A stretch of 64,000 nt of DNA from Jannaschia formosa (GTDB lineage Bacteria; Pseudomonadota; Alphaproteobacteria; Rhodobacterales; Rhodobacteraceae): the NCBI RefSeq assembly GCF_003340555.1, contig NZ_QPLJ01000015.1:42519-106518 (forward strand), in the 5' to 3' direction. Numbering within the stretch: position 1 is the first letter of the stretch; each line of letters opens with the position of its first letter. A program made the translations under genes and the position numbers. This document shows positions 51,339 to 58,904 of this stretch, piece by piece. The notes under the pieces were generated by a model. The model saw only the letters and a list, made by a program, of their open reading frames with translations. It did not search any database and had not been told where the DNA came from.

Positions 51339-53350
51339 CGGCGCGGCTTCCGCTTCTTGCGCGGTGGGGTCGGCGTGGGCCTGGGCTTCGGCGCGGCATC
51401 CAGCGTCGTGGGCGGCGCCGGGGTCTCGTCAGGCTCCGCCACGGTCTCGCCCTCGGCGGCCTGCGTCGCAGGCGCGCCGGCCTTGACCGGCTTGTGGTCC
51501 TTGCCGATCCCGGGCGGAGTCGCGGGCTTCTTCTGGAAGGACGACCGGATGTTGCCGAAGAGGTCCGGCTTCGACCCGTGCGAGCGCATGATCGCGTACT
51601 GCTGGATGAAGGTGATCGTGTTGTTCGCGATCCAGTAGACGACGAGGCCGCTGGCGAAGCCGCCGAGCATGAACATGAACACCCAGGGCAGCCAGGCGAA
51701 GATCATGGCCTGCGTCGGGTCGGTGGGGGCCGGGTTCAGCTTCTGCTGGAGCCACATCGAGATGCCCAGCAGGATCGGCAGGATGCCGATGAAGATCAGC
51801 GCCAGGATCGAGTTCGGATCGGGCGCGGCCCAGGGCAGCAGGCCGAAGAGGTTGATGATCGAGGTCGGGTCGGGCGCCGAGAGGTCCTGGAAGGGACCGA
51901 AGAACGGCGCGTGGCGCAGCTCCAGCGTGACGAAGATCACCTTGTAGAGGCTGAAGAAGATCGGGATCTGCAGCAGGATCGGCAGGCAGCCCGCAGCCGG
52001 GTTCACCTTGTTCGTCTTGTAGAGCTCCATCATGCCCTGCTGAAGCTTCTGGCGGTCGTCGCCCGCCTTCTCCTTCAGCTTCTCCATCTCGGGCTGGAGT
52101 TCCTTCATGCGGGCCATCGAGACGTAGCTCTTGTAGGCCAGCGGCAGCAGGATCGCCTTGATCAGCAGGGTCAGCACGATGATCGCGATGCCCATGTTCC
52201 CGATCACGCCATTCAGCCAGTGCAGCGCGGCGAAGATCGGCTTCGTCAGGAAGTAGAACCAGCCCCAGTCGATCGAGTCGATGAATCCCGCGACGCCGCC
52301 GACCGCGGCGTTCTGGTATTCGCGGATCGTGGCCCATTCCTTGGCCCCGGCGAAGAGCCGGCTTTCGGAGACGTGGCTTTCACCCGCGGCGACCTCGCGG
52401 ATCGGCAGGCGGGTCTCGGTCTGGTAGATGTCGGCGCCTTCGACATATTTCACCACCTCGGTGAAGCGGACGCCGGCCGAGGGGATCAGTGCCGTCATCC
52501 AGTACTTGTCGGTGAAGCCGATCCAGCCGTCCTCTGAGGCCTCGGTCAGTTGTACCCGTCCGCCCTCGGTCGCGACGGAGTCGAGGTCGGTCATGTCGTC
52601 GTAGTCGAGCTCCAGCAGCTCCCCGTCGGAGCGGGCGACGACGCCCTCGTGCAGGATGAAGAAGTTGACGGTGTCGGGCTCCCCGTGGCGCGCGACCAGG
52701 CCGTAGGGGGCCAGCCGCACGGGCGCGCCGGTGGTGTTCTCGACCCCCTGCGCGACGGTGAACATGTAGTCGTCGTCGACCGAGATCGTCTTGGTGAAGA
52801 TCAGCCCGCTGCCATTGTCCCAGGTCAGCGTGACGGGGCTTTCGGGCGTCAGGACCGCGCCCTCCGGAGCGGTCCATTGCGTGTTCGCCGTGGGCACGTC
52901 GTCGAAGGTCAGGGCCCCGCCCGGGATCCAGCCATGCAGCGCGTAATAGGCGTTCGGGCTGCCCGCGGGGTTGAGCAGGGTGACGATGGGGGAGTCGTCG
53001 TCGATCGTCTCGCGGTAGTCGAGCAGGGAGATGTCGTCGATCCGGCCCCCGTTGAGCGAGATCGACCCCGTCAGCCGCGGCGTGTCGACCGGGATGCGGG
53101 TGGCGGCGCCCAGCGCGGCCTCCCGGCTCTCGGCCGGGGTGACGGCGACGCTGCCAGGCGCGACGGTGGCCCCGGGCGCGACGGGCGGCGTGATCGCGCC
53201 GCCCTCGGCATCGACCACGAGCCCGTCATTGGTCGCGGTCTCGGCGACGGTCGGGGCCTGCTGCTCGGGCGGGAAGAGGACGAACCAGATCAGCAGCACC
53301 AGTGCAGATAGCACGGTGGCGAGGATGAGGTTCTTGTTTTGCTCGTCCAT
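51335..53350 (-). CDS. yidC: Membrane protein insertase YidC
   Basis: The 671-residue insertase starts MDEQNKNLILATVLSALVL (first helix), has the periplasmic beta-sandwich domain (about 60-370), and then the five-helix core with GWFYFLTKPIFAALHWLN, the conserved Arg-containing MARMKELQPEMEKLKEKA hairpin and GCLPILLQIPIFFSLYKVI. The C-terminus is basic and proline-rich (PPRKKRKPRR), as often found in alphaproteobacteria. It inserts proteins alone or with Sec. Unlike in many genomes it is not next to yidD-rnpA-rpmH, which lie 3.6 kb upstream on the same strand. It is the first gene of a coupled series yidC-MOSC-acetyltransferase-engB. Confidence 0.95.
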   Translation of the reverse strand: MDEQNKNLILATVLSALVLLIWFVLFPPEQQAPTVAETATNDGLVVDAEGGAITPPVAPGATVAPGSVAVTPAESREAALGAATRIPVDTPRLTGSISLNGGRIDDISLLDYRETIDDDSPIVTLLNPAGSPNAYYALHGWIPGGALTFDDVPTANTQWTAPEGAVLTPESPVTLTWDNGSGLIFTKTISVDDDYMFTVAQGVENTTGAPVRLAPYGLVARHGEPDTVNFFILHEGVVARSDGELLELDYDDMTDLDSVATEGGRVQLTEASEDGWIGFTDKYWMTALIPSAGVRFTEVVKYVEGADIYQTETRLPIREVAAGESHVSESRLFAGAKEWATIREYQNAAVGGVAGFIDSIDWGWFYFLTKPIFAALHWLNGVIGNMGIAIIVLTLLIKAILLPLAYKSYVSMARMKELQPEMEKLKEKAGDDRQKLQQGMMELYKTNKVNPAAGCLPILLQIPIFFSLYKVIFVTLELRHAPFFGPFQDLSAPDPTSIINLFGLLPWAAPDPNSILALIFIGILPILLGISMWLQQKLNPAPTDPTQAMIFAWLPWVFMFMLGGFASGLVVYWIANNTITFIQQYAIMRSHGSKPDLFGNIRSSFQKKPATPPGIGKDHKPVKAGAPATQAAEGETVAEPDETPAPPTTLDAAPKPRPTPTPPRKKRKPRR

Positions 53351-53897
53351 GAGACCTGTCCGGGGCATGTCGGGGGTTGCGCGCCGTTCAACAGACGCGA
53401 GGTGAGAAGGTCAAGGCGAAACCGGGCGCGGCGGGGCCGCCTCGCGAGGCCTGACAGGGGCCGGGCCGCCGCGGGTGGGATGGTCCGGCGGGCGTTGAGG
53501 ACCGGATCATCACGGGAGATCCGTTGGGGGGTGTGCGACCTAGCCCGACCGAGCGCAGGATGTTCCTCCGGCGAGTTCATCCCGGGAGCGCGTTCGGACC
53601 CGGAGGCGCGCGGCGCGCGCGGGGGGGGCCACGTCGGGGGCCCGGCGGCGCGCCTTCCCTCTGCCCTCCCCGGGGGGCGGAGCACGTCAGCCCCGACCTG
53701 GTCGAAGCGGCGCCCCCGGTGCGCACCTGTCATGCGACCGGGTGCCATCGGGGCTTTGCCGCGGCGACGTCGGCGCTGCTGGCCCCCGCCGTCGACGGCA
53801 GAACGTGTCGCGGAAAGTGGACGCTCTCCCACGCGACTGCGCCGCGCAAGGGCCGGGACACCGCGAGCGGGAGCCTGCGCCTCGGCCGCTCCTTCTG
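53351..53897. other. Intergenic region upstream of yidC
   Basis: I see no gene in these bases. On the minus strand TTGACC at 53409-53414, 17 bases from TTGAAC, could be a weak yidC promoter. The rest is very GC-rich with G and C runs at about 53620-53650. SRP RNA and tmRNA signatures were looked for and not found. Confidence 0.4.
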
Positions 53898-55442
53898 TCA
53901 GGCCGTTCCCTGCGGCCGCATCTGGATGAGTGCGGCGCCCCGCCGCGCGCGGTGGGTGCGCAGCCAGGTCAGCGTGTCCACGAGCGGCATGGCGCGGGCG
54001 ATGGCGAAGCCCTGGAAATGCGAGCACTCCATCTCCCGCAGGGTCTCGCTCAGCTCCTCGGTCTCGACGCCTTCGGCCAGCGTCTCGATGCCGAGCACCC
54101 GGGCCATGGAGAGGATTGCCGCGATGATGCGCCTTCGGCCCGGGTCCTCGTCGATGCCCGCGATCAGGCTGCGGTCCAGCACGATCCGGTGCACGCCGAA
54201 GCGCGCGACATGGCCGACCGTCGCGGGGCCGGTGCCGAAATCGTCTAGGTCCAGCCGGAAACCGGTCTGGCGCAGCGCGTCGATATTGGCCTGCACGGTC
54301 TCGTCGCCCGCCCGTTCGGTCACCGTGGGCGGCAGCTCGAACGAGATCCGGCGCGTGGCGACGTCGCGCTGATCGACGAGCCAGGCGAGGCGCTCCGCAA
54401 GCCGCGGGTCGGACAGTTCCTCCTGCGAGAGGTTGACGCAGAGGCCGGGCACGCCGAGCCCCGCCGCGTCCCAACTCGCCAGCGCGTCGAGCGCCGCGGC
54501 CAGCACCGCCTCGCCCAACTCCGTCATGCGGCCGGACGCGCGGACCGCTGGAAGGAACCGCTCCGGCTCCAGCACACCGAGTTCGGGATGGGTCCAGCGG
54601 GCAAGCGCCTCGAATCCGGCGACGTCACCCGTCGCGGCCACGATCTGCGGCTGGAACCAGGCGCCGATCCGCCCGGCATCGAGCGCCGCGTCGATCTGCT
54701 CGGCCAGGCGCGCGTCGATCTCGACCTCGTCGCGGAGGTCTGAATTGTAGAAGCGGATCGCGTCGCTGCGGTCACGCAGCGCGATCGCCAGGGCCGATCC
54801 GGCCGCCGCCAGCATTGCGCGGCCCGACCGGTCCGGCGCCATCGCCACAGAACAGATGCCGATGGCCGAGCGGCCGCGCAGGACGTCGCCGTCGAGAGAG
54901 ATCGGTTCCGCCGCGGCGACCTGGATGCGGTCCGCGATGTTCATCAGGATCGGCAGGTCCGCGCGCCTCGTCGGGCAGAGCAGCACCGTCAGCTCGTCAG
55001 AACCGGAGCGCAGCACCTCGTCCCGCCCGCGCATCGCCGAGATCACGCGCAGGGCGATCCGGGCCAGAACCGCATCCTCGGCCTCGCGGTCCCAAGGGTC
55101 GGTCCCCTCCGCCGGGCGCAGGCGAAGGCGCAGCACCGCAGTGGTCCGGTCGCGGGCGGCACAGTCGGCGAGGATGCCGTCGAGTCGCTGGCGCAGCACC
55201 TCGGCGGAAACAGTGCCGCCCGTCTCGGCCGGCGCGGGCGCTGTCCGGCTTGCCGGGCGGCCCTGCAGCGCGAGGAACGCCGGAAGGACGACGACCAGCA
55301 CCATCGCCATAGTCGAGTCGCCGAAGCCCCAGGCCAGCGCCGCGGCGACCGGGAACAGCATCATCCAGTCGATCCGGTCGCGCAAGGCGCGTGCGCGGTC
55401 GACGAGGCGGGCGGCGGGCGGCGGAGGGGCGGCATCGGACAT
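53898..55442 (-). CDS. EAL-domain phosphodiesterase with degenerate GGDEF domain
   Basis: The 514-residue membrane protein has two short hydrophobic segments near residues 27-60, a degenerate GGDEF domain in which the signature reads SGSDEL (about 145-150), and an EAL domain. The EAL domain keeps FEALARW, the NLSQEEL segment, LDDFGTG and EGVET, so cyclic-di-GMP hydrolysis is likely. The GGDEF part probably cannot make c-di-GMP and may bind GTP as a regulator. The gene is alone, 60 bases from ttcA. Confidence 0.85.
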   Translation of the reverse strand: MSDAAPPPPAARLVDRARALRDRIDWMMLFPVAAALAWGFGDSTMAMVLVVVLPAFLALQGRPASRTAPAPAETGGTVSAEVLRQRLDGILADCAARDRTTAVLRLRLRPAEGTDPWDREAEDAVLARIALRVISAMRGRDEVLRSGSDELTVLLCPTRRADLPILMNIADRIQVAAAEPISLDGDVLRGRSAIGICSVAMAPDRSGRAMLAAAGSALAIALRDRSDAIRFYNSDLRDEVEIDARLAEQIDAALDAGRIGAWFQPQIVAATGDVAGFEALARWTHPELGVLEPERFLPAVRASGRMTELGEAVLAAALDALASWDAAGLGVPGLCVNLSQEELSDPRLAERLAWLVDQRDVATRRISFELPPTVTERAGDETVQANIDALRQTGFRLDLDDFGTGPATVGHVARFGVHRIVLDRSLIAGIDEDPGRRRIIAAILSMARVLGIETLAEGVETEELSETLREMECSHFQGFAIARAMPLVDTLTWLRTHRARRGAALIQMRPQGTA

Positions 55443-55501
55443 GAACGGCTCGGCATCGGTCTCGGTCGCGCCTTGCTAGCGCGCCACCTCTGACCGAATC
55501 C

Positions 55502-56386
55502 TCAACGCAGCCGCGGAATCTCCGGCCCGGCTTCCCCCGCGGTTTCCGGCGCGCCTGACGGCGTCAGCCCGGCGAAGTCCCACAGTGCCGGGTCGGGCAT
55601 GTGCGACGGCCGCACCTGGCAGAGCGCCGAGAACATCTTGGCCCGGCGGCCGGGGATCTTCGCCTCCCACCCGTCGAGCATCGCCTTGATGGCCTGACGC
55701 TGCAGCCCGTCCTGCGAGCCGCAGAGGTCGCAGGGAATGATCGGATAGCTCATCGCCCGCGCGAAACGGTCGCAATCGGCCTCGGCGACATGGGCGAGCG
55801 GGCGCAGCACCAGAAGATCGCCCTCGTCGTTCAGCAGCTTGGGCGGCATGGTCGCGATCTTGCCGCCGTGGAAGAGGTTGAGGAAGAACGTCTCGAGGAT
55901 GTCGTCCCGGTGATGGCCCAGCACGACGGCGGTGCAGCCCTCCTCGCGGGCGATCCGATACAGATTGGCGCGCCGGAGCCGCGAGCAGAGCGCGCAGTAG
56001 GTGCGCCCCTGCGGGACCTTGTCGACGACGATGGAATAGGTGTCGCGGTATTCGATCCGGTGGGGCACGCCCATCCGCTGCAGGAACTCGGGCAGGACGG
56101 TCGCCGGGAATCCCGGCTGCCCCTGGTCGAGGTTGCAGGCGAGGATGTCGACGGGCAGCAGGCCGCGCCACTGCAGCTCCGTGAGGACGGCGAGCAGGGT
56201 GTAGCTGTCCTTGCCGCCCGACATGCAGACGAGCCATCTCGCCCGCGGCCCGGTCCGGTCGATCATGGCATAGCGGTCGATCGCCTCGCGCGTCTCGCGA
56301 ACGAGACGCTTGCGCAGCTTGCGGAATTCCGTCGTGCGCGGGGCGCCGTGGAACAGCGGGTGAATGTCGTCGGGATCGTCGAGCAT
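55502..56386 (-). CDS. ttcA: tRNA 2-thiocytidine biosynthesis protein TtcA
   Basis: The 294-residue PP-loop enzyme makes 2-thiocytidine at position 32 of certain tRNAs. The ATP pyrophosphatase loop SGGKDS is at 56-61; the iron-sulfur ligands are in [10 protein letters not shown] and PCDLCGSQ. The family segment [14 protein letters not shown] is present. The gene follows the 83-residue small gene after a hairpin. Confidence 0.95.
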   Translation of the reverse strand: MLDDPDDIHPLFHGAPRTTEFRKLRKRLVRETREAIDRYAMIDRTGPRARWLVCMSGGKDSYTLLAVLTELQWRGLLPVDILACNLDQGQPGFPATVLPEFLQRMGVPHRIEYRDTYSIVVDKVPQGRTYCALCSRLRRANLYRIAREEGCTAVVLGHHRDDILETFFLNLFHGGKIATMPPKLLNDEGDLLVLRPLAHVAEADCDRFARAMSYPIIPCDLCGSQDGLQRQAIKAMLDGWEAKIPGRRAKMFSALCQVRPSHMPDPALWDFAGLTPSGAPETAGEAGPEIPRLR

Positions 56387-56411
56387 GCCGCTCCCTTACC
56401 CGGTCCGGGGA

Positions 56412-56432
56412 CGCCCGGCCAGAGGCCGGGCG
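56412..56432 (-). terminator. Hairpin between small gene and ttcA
   Basis: A 9-bp perfect stem CGCCCGGCC with loop AGA and its complement lies nine bases after the stop of the 83-residue gene. It is a likely terminator or attenuating stem before ttcA. Confidence 0.5.
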
Positions 56433-56441
56433 CTTGGGAGT

Positions 56442-56693
56442 TCAGCGCAGATCGCGAAACGGGGCGCTGCCGAAGAGGAGCGGGTCGATCCGCTCCGAAG
56501 GCAGCGCGGGGGGGGCCGCGGGCAGGCCCAGGTCGCGCTTCAGATGCGCGGGCAGGGCGCGCCCGTCCGGCGGCCTGGCACGCGGCCGCAGCATCGCGAC
56601 GAGCGCGGCGATCAGGACGCGGCCGGGGCCATGGGCGTCGATGGCGACATGGATGGCGTTCCGCTCGGCGGAGCGCAGGGGGAGTGCGTTCAT
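56442..56693 (-). CDS. Small hypothetical protein, 83 residues
   Basis: The peptide begins MNALPLRSAERNAIHVAIDA and contains RVLIAALVAMLRPR followed by ALPAHLKRDLGLP, a segment similar to the H-L-x-R-D-[IL]-G-L end of DUF1127-like small proteins. The N-terminal part may form an amphipathic or weakly hydrophobic helix. GGGGACG lies just upstream of the ATG. I do not recognise the family. A leader peptide frame and hairpin lie upstream. Confidence 0.65.
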   Translation of the reverse strand: MNALPLRSAERNAIHVAIDAHGPGRVLIAALVAMLRPRARPPDGRALPAHLKRDLGLPAAPPALPSERIDPLLFGSAPFRDLR

Positions 56694-56800
56694 GGTATCG
56701 TCCCCGATGGGAATCGGGGCCTCCGGTTGGTGGGTCGGAACAGGACGGCATGCGACCGGGCCCCCGGACCGGGGCATAGGATCGTCAGTGCTGTCGGGAT

Positions 56801-56816
56801 GCCGTCCGTGGACGGC
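56801..56816 (-). promoter_or_regulatory. Hairpin just after the 22-residue leader frame
   Basis: GCCGTCC and its complement form a 7-bp perfect stem with a 2-base loop, seven bases past the stop of the leader frame and about 110 bases before the 83-residue gene. The order of promoter, short frame, hairpin and gene is that of an attenuator. Confidence 0.35.
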
Positions 56817-56822
56817 GGCAGG

Positions 56823-56891
56823 TCAGCCTCGGAGGGCGCCTTGACACCAGGCGGCTGCGAAGCGCGGAGCGGTCACGGATACATTGGTCAT
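56823..56891 (-). CDS. Possible 22-residue leader peptide
   Basis: The ATG is preceded by a strong Shine-Dalgarno sequence (AGAGGAGGGG, about six bases away), better than that of most genes in the window. The frame encodes MTNVSVTAPRFAAAWCQGA plus L-R-G and stops. It contains one Trp and one Cys and no codon run typical of amino-acid attenuators. It may be a leader peptide controlling the 83-residue gene or a small protein. Detection rests only on the ribosome binding site and context. Confidence 0.4.
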   Translation of the reverse strand: MTNVSVTAPRFAAAWCQGALRG

Positions 56892-56927
56892 GCGGCCCCT
56901 CCTCTGGTTCGAGCGCGTGGTGCCGCG

Positions 56928-56956
56928 TCGATACGCCACATCCGCGATTGCGCCAA
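56928..56956 (-). promoter_or_regulatory. Putative promoter before the leader peptide
   Basis: On the minus strand TTGGCG and TATCGA are 17 bases apart in the gap after yidD. The transcript would start near 56921, shortly before the strong Shine-Dalgarno sequence of the 22-residue frame. Confidence 0.35.
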
Positions 56957-56997
56957 CAGTTTTCTTCGCGCCAGGCGAAGGCGCGCGGTCGGAGCCG

Positions 56998-57219
56998 TCA
57001 GTCGGGGACGTTGTCGATGCCCGATCCGCCGAGCGGGTGGCAGCGCAGGAGGCGTCGCAGCGCGAGCCAGCCGCCGCGGAGGCCGCCATGCTTCTCCAGC
57101 GCCTCGAGCGCGTAGACCGAGCAGGTCGGCTGGTAGCGGCAGTTATGCCCGACATGCGGCGAGAAGACCGCCCGGTAGGCGTGGACGGGGAAGGCTAGGA
57201 GACGCGCGAGGGGGGTCAC
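56998..57219 (-). CDS. yidD: Membrane protein insertion efficiency factor YidD
   Basis: The 73-residue protein shows the YidD pattern: LLAFPVHAYRAVFSPHVGHN, CRYQPTCSVYALEAL with the conserved Cys residues, and CHPLGGSGIDNVP. It helps YidC-dependent insertion at the inner membrane. The GTG start overlaps the rnpA stop (GTGA). Confidence 0.93.
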   Translation of the reverse strand: MTPLARLLAFPVHAYRAVFSPHVGHNCRYQPTCSVYALEALEKHGGLRGGWLALRRLLRCHPLGGSGIDNVPD

Positions 57220-57593
57220 CGGTGGACCCTCGCGAGCGCCTCGCGCAGGTCGTCGAGGAGCAGCGGGAAGGGCCGGGCGGCGGTGGCCTCGGCGCGGCCG
57301 ATCAGGGCGTAGTCCCAGCCGGGGCGTCCGGCCCCGGGCAGCACGGCGCGCGCGGCCTCGCGCAGGCGGCGCTTGGCGCGGTTGCGGGCGACGGCGTTGC
57401 CGACCTTCTTCGAACAGGTGAAGCCCACGCCGATGGCGGGATCGCCGTCGCCGCGATCGCGGGCCTGCAACAGGAAAGACCCCGCCGGCGCGCGTCGGGC
57501 GCGGGCAAGGGCGAGGAATTCAGGGCGTGCCTTAAGAACGCGAAGAGAGGCCGGCGGCGCGGCGGCCTCCGGCGTCGTGCCTCGCGCGCTCAT
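57216..57593 (-). CDS. rnpA: Ribonuclease P protein component
   Basis: The 125-residue basic protein is the protein subunit of RNase P, which trims tRNA 5' leaders. The RNR motif region reads GNAVARNRAKRRLREAAR, and the N-terminal part (LRVLKARPEFLALARARRAP) fits the family. It follows rpmH by eight bases and overlaps yidD. Confidence 0.93.
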   Translation of the reverse strand: MSARGTTPEAAAPPASLRVLKARPEFLALARARRAPAGSFLLQARDRGDGDPAIGVGFTCSKKVGNAVARNRAKRRLREAARAVLPGAGRPGWDYALIGRAEATAARPFPLLLDDLREALARVHR

Positions 57594-57601
57594 CGGGCGG
57601 G

Positions 57602-57736
57602 TCAGGCCGAGAGCGACTTCCGGCCGCGGGCGCGGCGGGCGTTCAGGACCTTGCGTCCGGCCTTCGTCGCCATGCGCGCACGAAAGCCGTGGCGCCGCTT
57701 GCGGACGAGGTTCGATGGTTGGAACGTGCGCTTCAT
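57602..57736 (-). CDS. rpmH: 50S ribosomal protein L34
   Basis: The 44-residue protein begins [20 protein letters not shown] and ends with a basic tail, the universal L34 pattern. An AGAGAAGG stretch lies upstream as the ribosome binding site. It is the first gene of rpmH-rnpA-yidD and has a near-consensus promoter. Confidence 0.97.
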   Translation of the reverse strand: MKRTFQPSNLVRKRRHGFRARMATKAGRKVLNARRARGRKSLSA

Positions 57737-57803
57737 GGCCTTCTCTCCGGGTGGCTTGGCCGGATCCGGTGTGAATCGACGGCGGAATGACTTCGGAAGC
57801 CGC

Positions 57804-57832
57804 GCAATAGGGGGGCCGGGCGGGGCTGTCAA
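57804..57832 (-). promoter_or_regulatory. Strong sigma-70-type promoter of rpmH-rnpA-yidD
   Basis: The minus strand has a perfect -35 TTGACA (57827-57832), a 17-base spacer and -10 TATTGC (57804-57809), 68 bases before the rpmH start. It is the best promoter in the window and fits a highly expressed ribosomal protein gene. Confidence 0.75.
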
Positions 57833-57864
57833 CATCGGGGGTTGCGCCTGGCCCGGGACGGGGA

Positions 57865-57927
57865 GGGGGGCTCTGCCCCCCGTCGCCTCCGGCGACTCCC
57901 CCCGGAGTATTTGCGGCCACAGGAAGG
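57865..57927 (-). repeat. Dispersed palindromic repeat, copy 3
   Basis: Inverted copy of the family seen at 10482-10529. Reading the minus strand it starts CCTTCCTGTGGCCGCAAATA, continues CTCCGGGGGG and ends with the GGGGGGC-AGA-GCCCCCC hairpin (57865-57881). A second small stem, GTCGCC-GGA-GGCGAC, is inserted between head and core. It lies upstream of the rpmH promoter. Confidence 0.75.
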
Positions 57928-58171
57928 GGGTCGGGACAATTCGAGTCGATTTCTCCGGGCTGGCCAGGGTGCGGGAGAGCGCCGCCGATTGTGTCAGGTC
58001 GGACCGGCGGCCGGCATTCGCCCTGAAACATTCGGGGGTGCAGGCGCCTTTCCCCCACACGCGCCGACACAGGGGCGTGAGGCCGGCTATCGCGACGGGG
58101 CCCTTCGCGGCAGAGAGACGTCAATGTCCCGCGAACCCTGCGCGACCCACGCCACGAACGGACCCGGACGG
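57928..58171. other. Intergenic region before the TVP38 gene
   Basis: No gene, dnaA box cluster or RNA is recognised. An in-frame ATG at 58124 would extend the TVP38 protein by 16 residues. Confidence 0.4.
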
Positions 58172-58900
58172 ATGACAGACCCCAGCAAGGCAGACAGTTC
58201 CAGGGGCGGGATCGCCCGCTATCTTCCCCTCGCCGCGATTGTCACCGTGGCCGCGCTGGGCGCGTTCCTGCTGCGCGACACGCTGTCGTTCGAGACGCTG
58301 GCCGACAACCGCGAGGCGCTGATCGCGTTCCGCAACGACAACTACCTTCTGACGGCGCTGGCCTTCGTCGGCGTCTACGTCCTGATCGTGGCCTTCTCGC
58401 TGCCCGGTGCCGCGATCGCGACGCTGACCGGCGGGTTCCTCTTCGGGCTGTTCCCCGGAGTGCTGCTCAACGCGGGCGCCGCGACGGTGGGCGCGACGAT
58501 CATCTTCCTCGCCGCCAAGCACGGATTGGGCGACCGGCTGGCGGCGCGGATGGACGCCTCGGGCGGCACGGTGAGGAAGATCAAGGACGGCATCCGCGAG
58601 GACGAGACCTCCTACCTGCTGATCATGCGCCTCGTCCCGGCGGTGCCGTTCTTCGTGGCCAACCTGGTCCCGGCCTTCGTCGGCGTGTCGTTGCGCAAGT
58701 TCGTGGCGACGACCTTCTTCGGCATCCTGCCCGGAGGCGCGGTCTATACCTGGGTCGGGGCCGGGCTGGGCGAGGTCTTTGCCCGGGGCGAGACGCCGGA
58801 CCTCGGCATCGTCTTCGAGCCGCACATCCTCGGCCCGATCCTCGGGCTGGTCGCGCTGGCGCTGCTGCCGATCCTGATCAAGCGCCTCCGGAGGGGCTGA
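58172..58900 (+). CDS. TVP38/TMEM64 family membrane protein
   Basis: The 242-residue inner membrane protein has the DedA/TVP38 core: FSLPGAAIATLTGGFLFGLFPG (reentrant region), FLAAKHGLG, LLIMRLVPAVPFFVANLVPA and FFGILPGGAVYTWVGAGLG. Members are thought to move lipids or other substrates across membranes. The stop is four bases before the ATG of the flavoprotein, with the Shine-Dalgarno GGAGGGG inside the end of this gene. This pairing with a pyridine nucleotide-disulfide oxidoreductase is found in many bacteria, but its purpose is not established. Confidence 0.88.
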   Translation: MTDPSKADSSRGGIARYLPLAAIVTVAALGAFLLRDTLSFETLADNREALIAFRNDNYLLTALAFVGVYVLIVAFSLPGAAIATLTGGFLFGLFPGVLLNAGAATVGATIIFLAAKHGLGDRLAARMDASGGTVRKIKDGIREDETSYLLIMRLVPAVPFFVANLVPAFVGVSLRKFVATTFFGILPGGAVYTWVGAGLGEVFARGETPDLGIVFEPHILGPILGLVALALLPILIKRLRRG

Positions 58901-58904
58901 GACG

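Noticed and set aside
53351-53897. Search for an SRP RNA, tmRNA or RNase P RNA in the long gap before yidC
   Set aside because: None of the conserved core sequences of these RNAs was found on either strand.
57602-58171. Possible chromosome origin next to rpmH
   Set aside because: In many bacteria rpmH is near dnaA and oriC, but no dnaA gene, DnaA-box cluster or AT-rich unwinding region is seen here.
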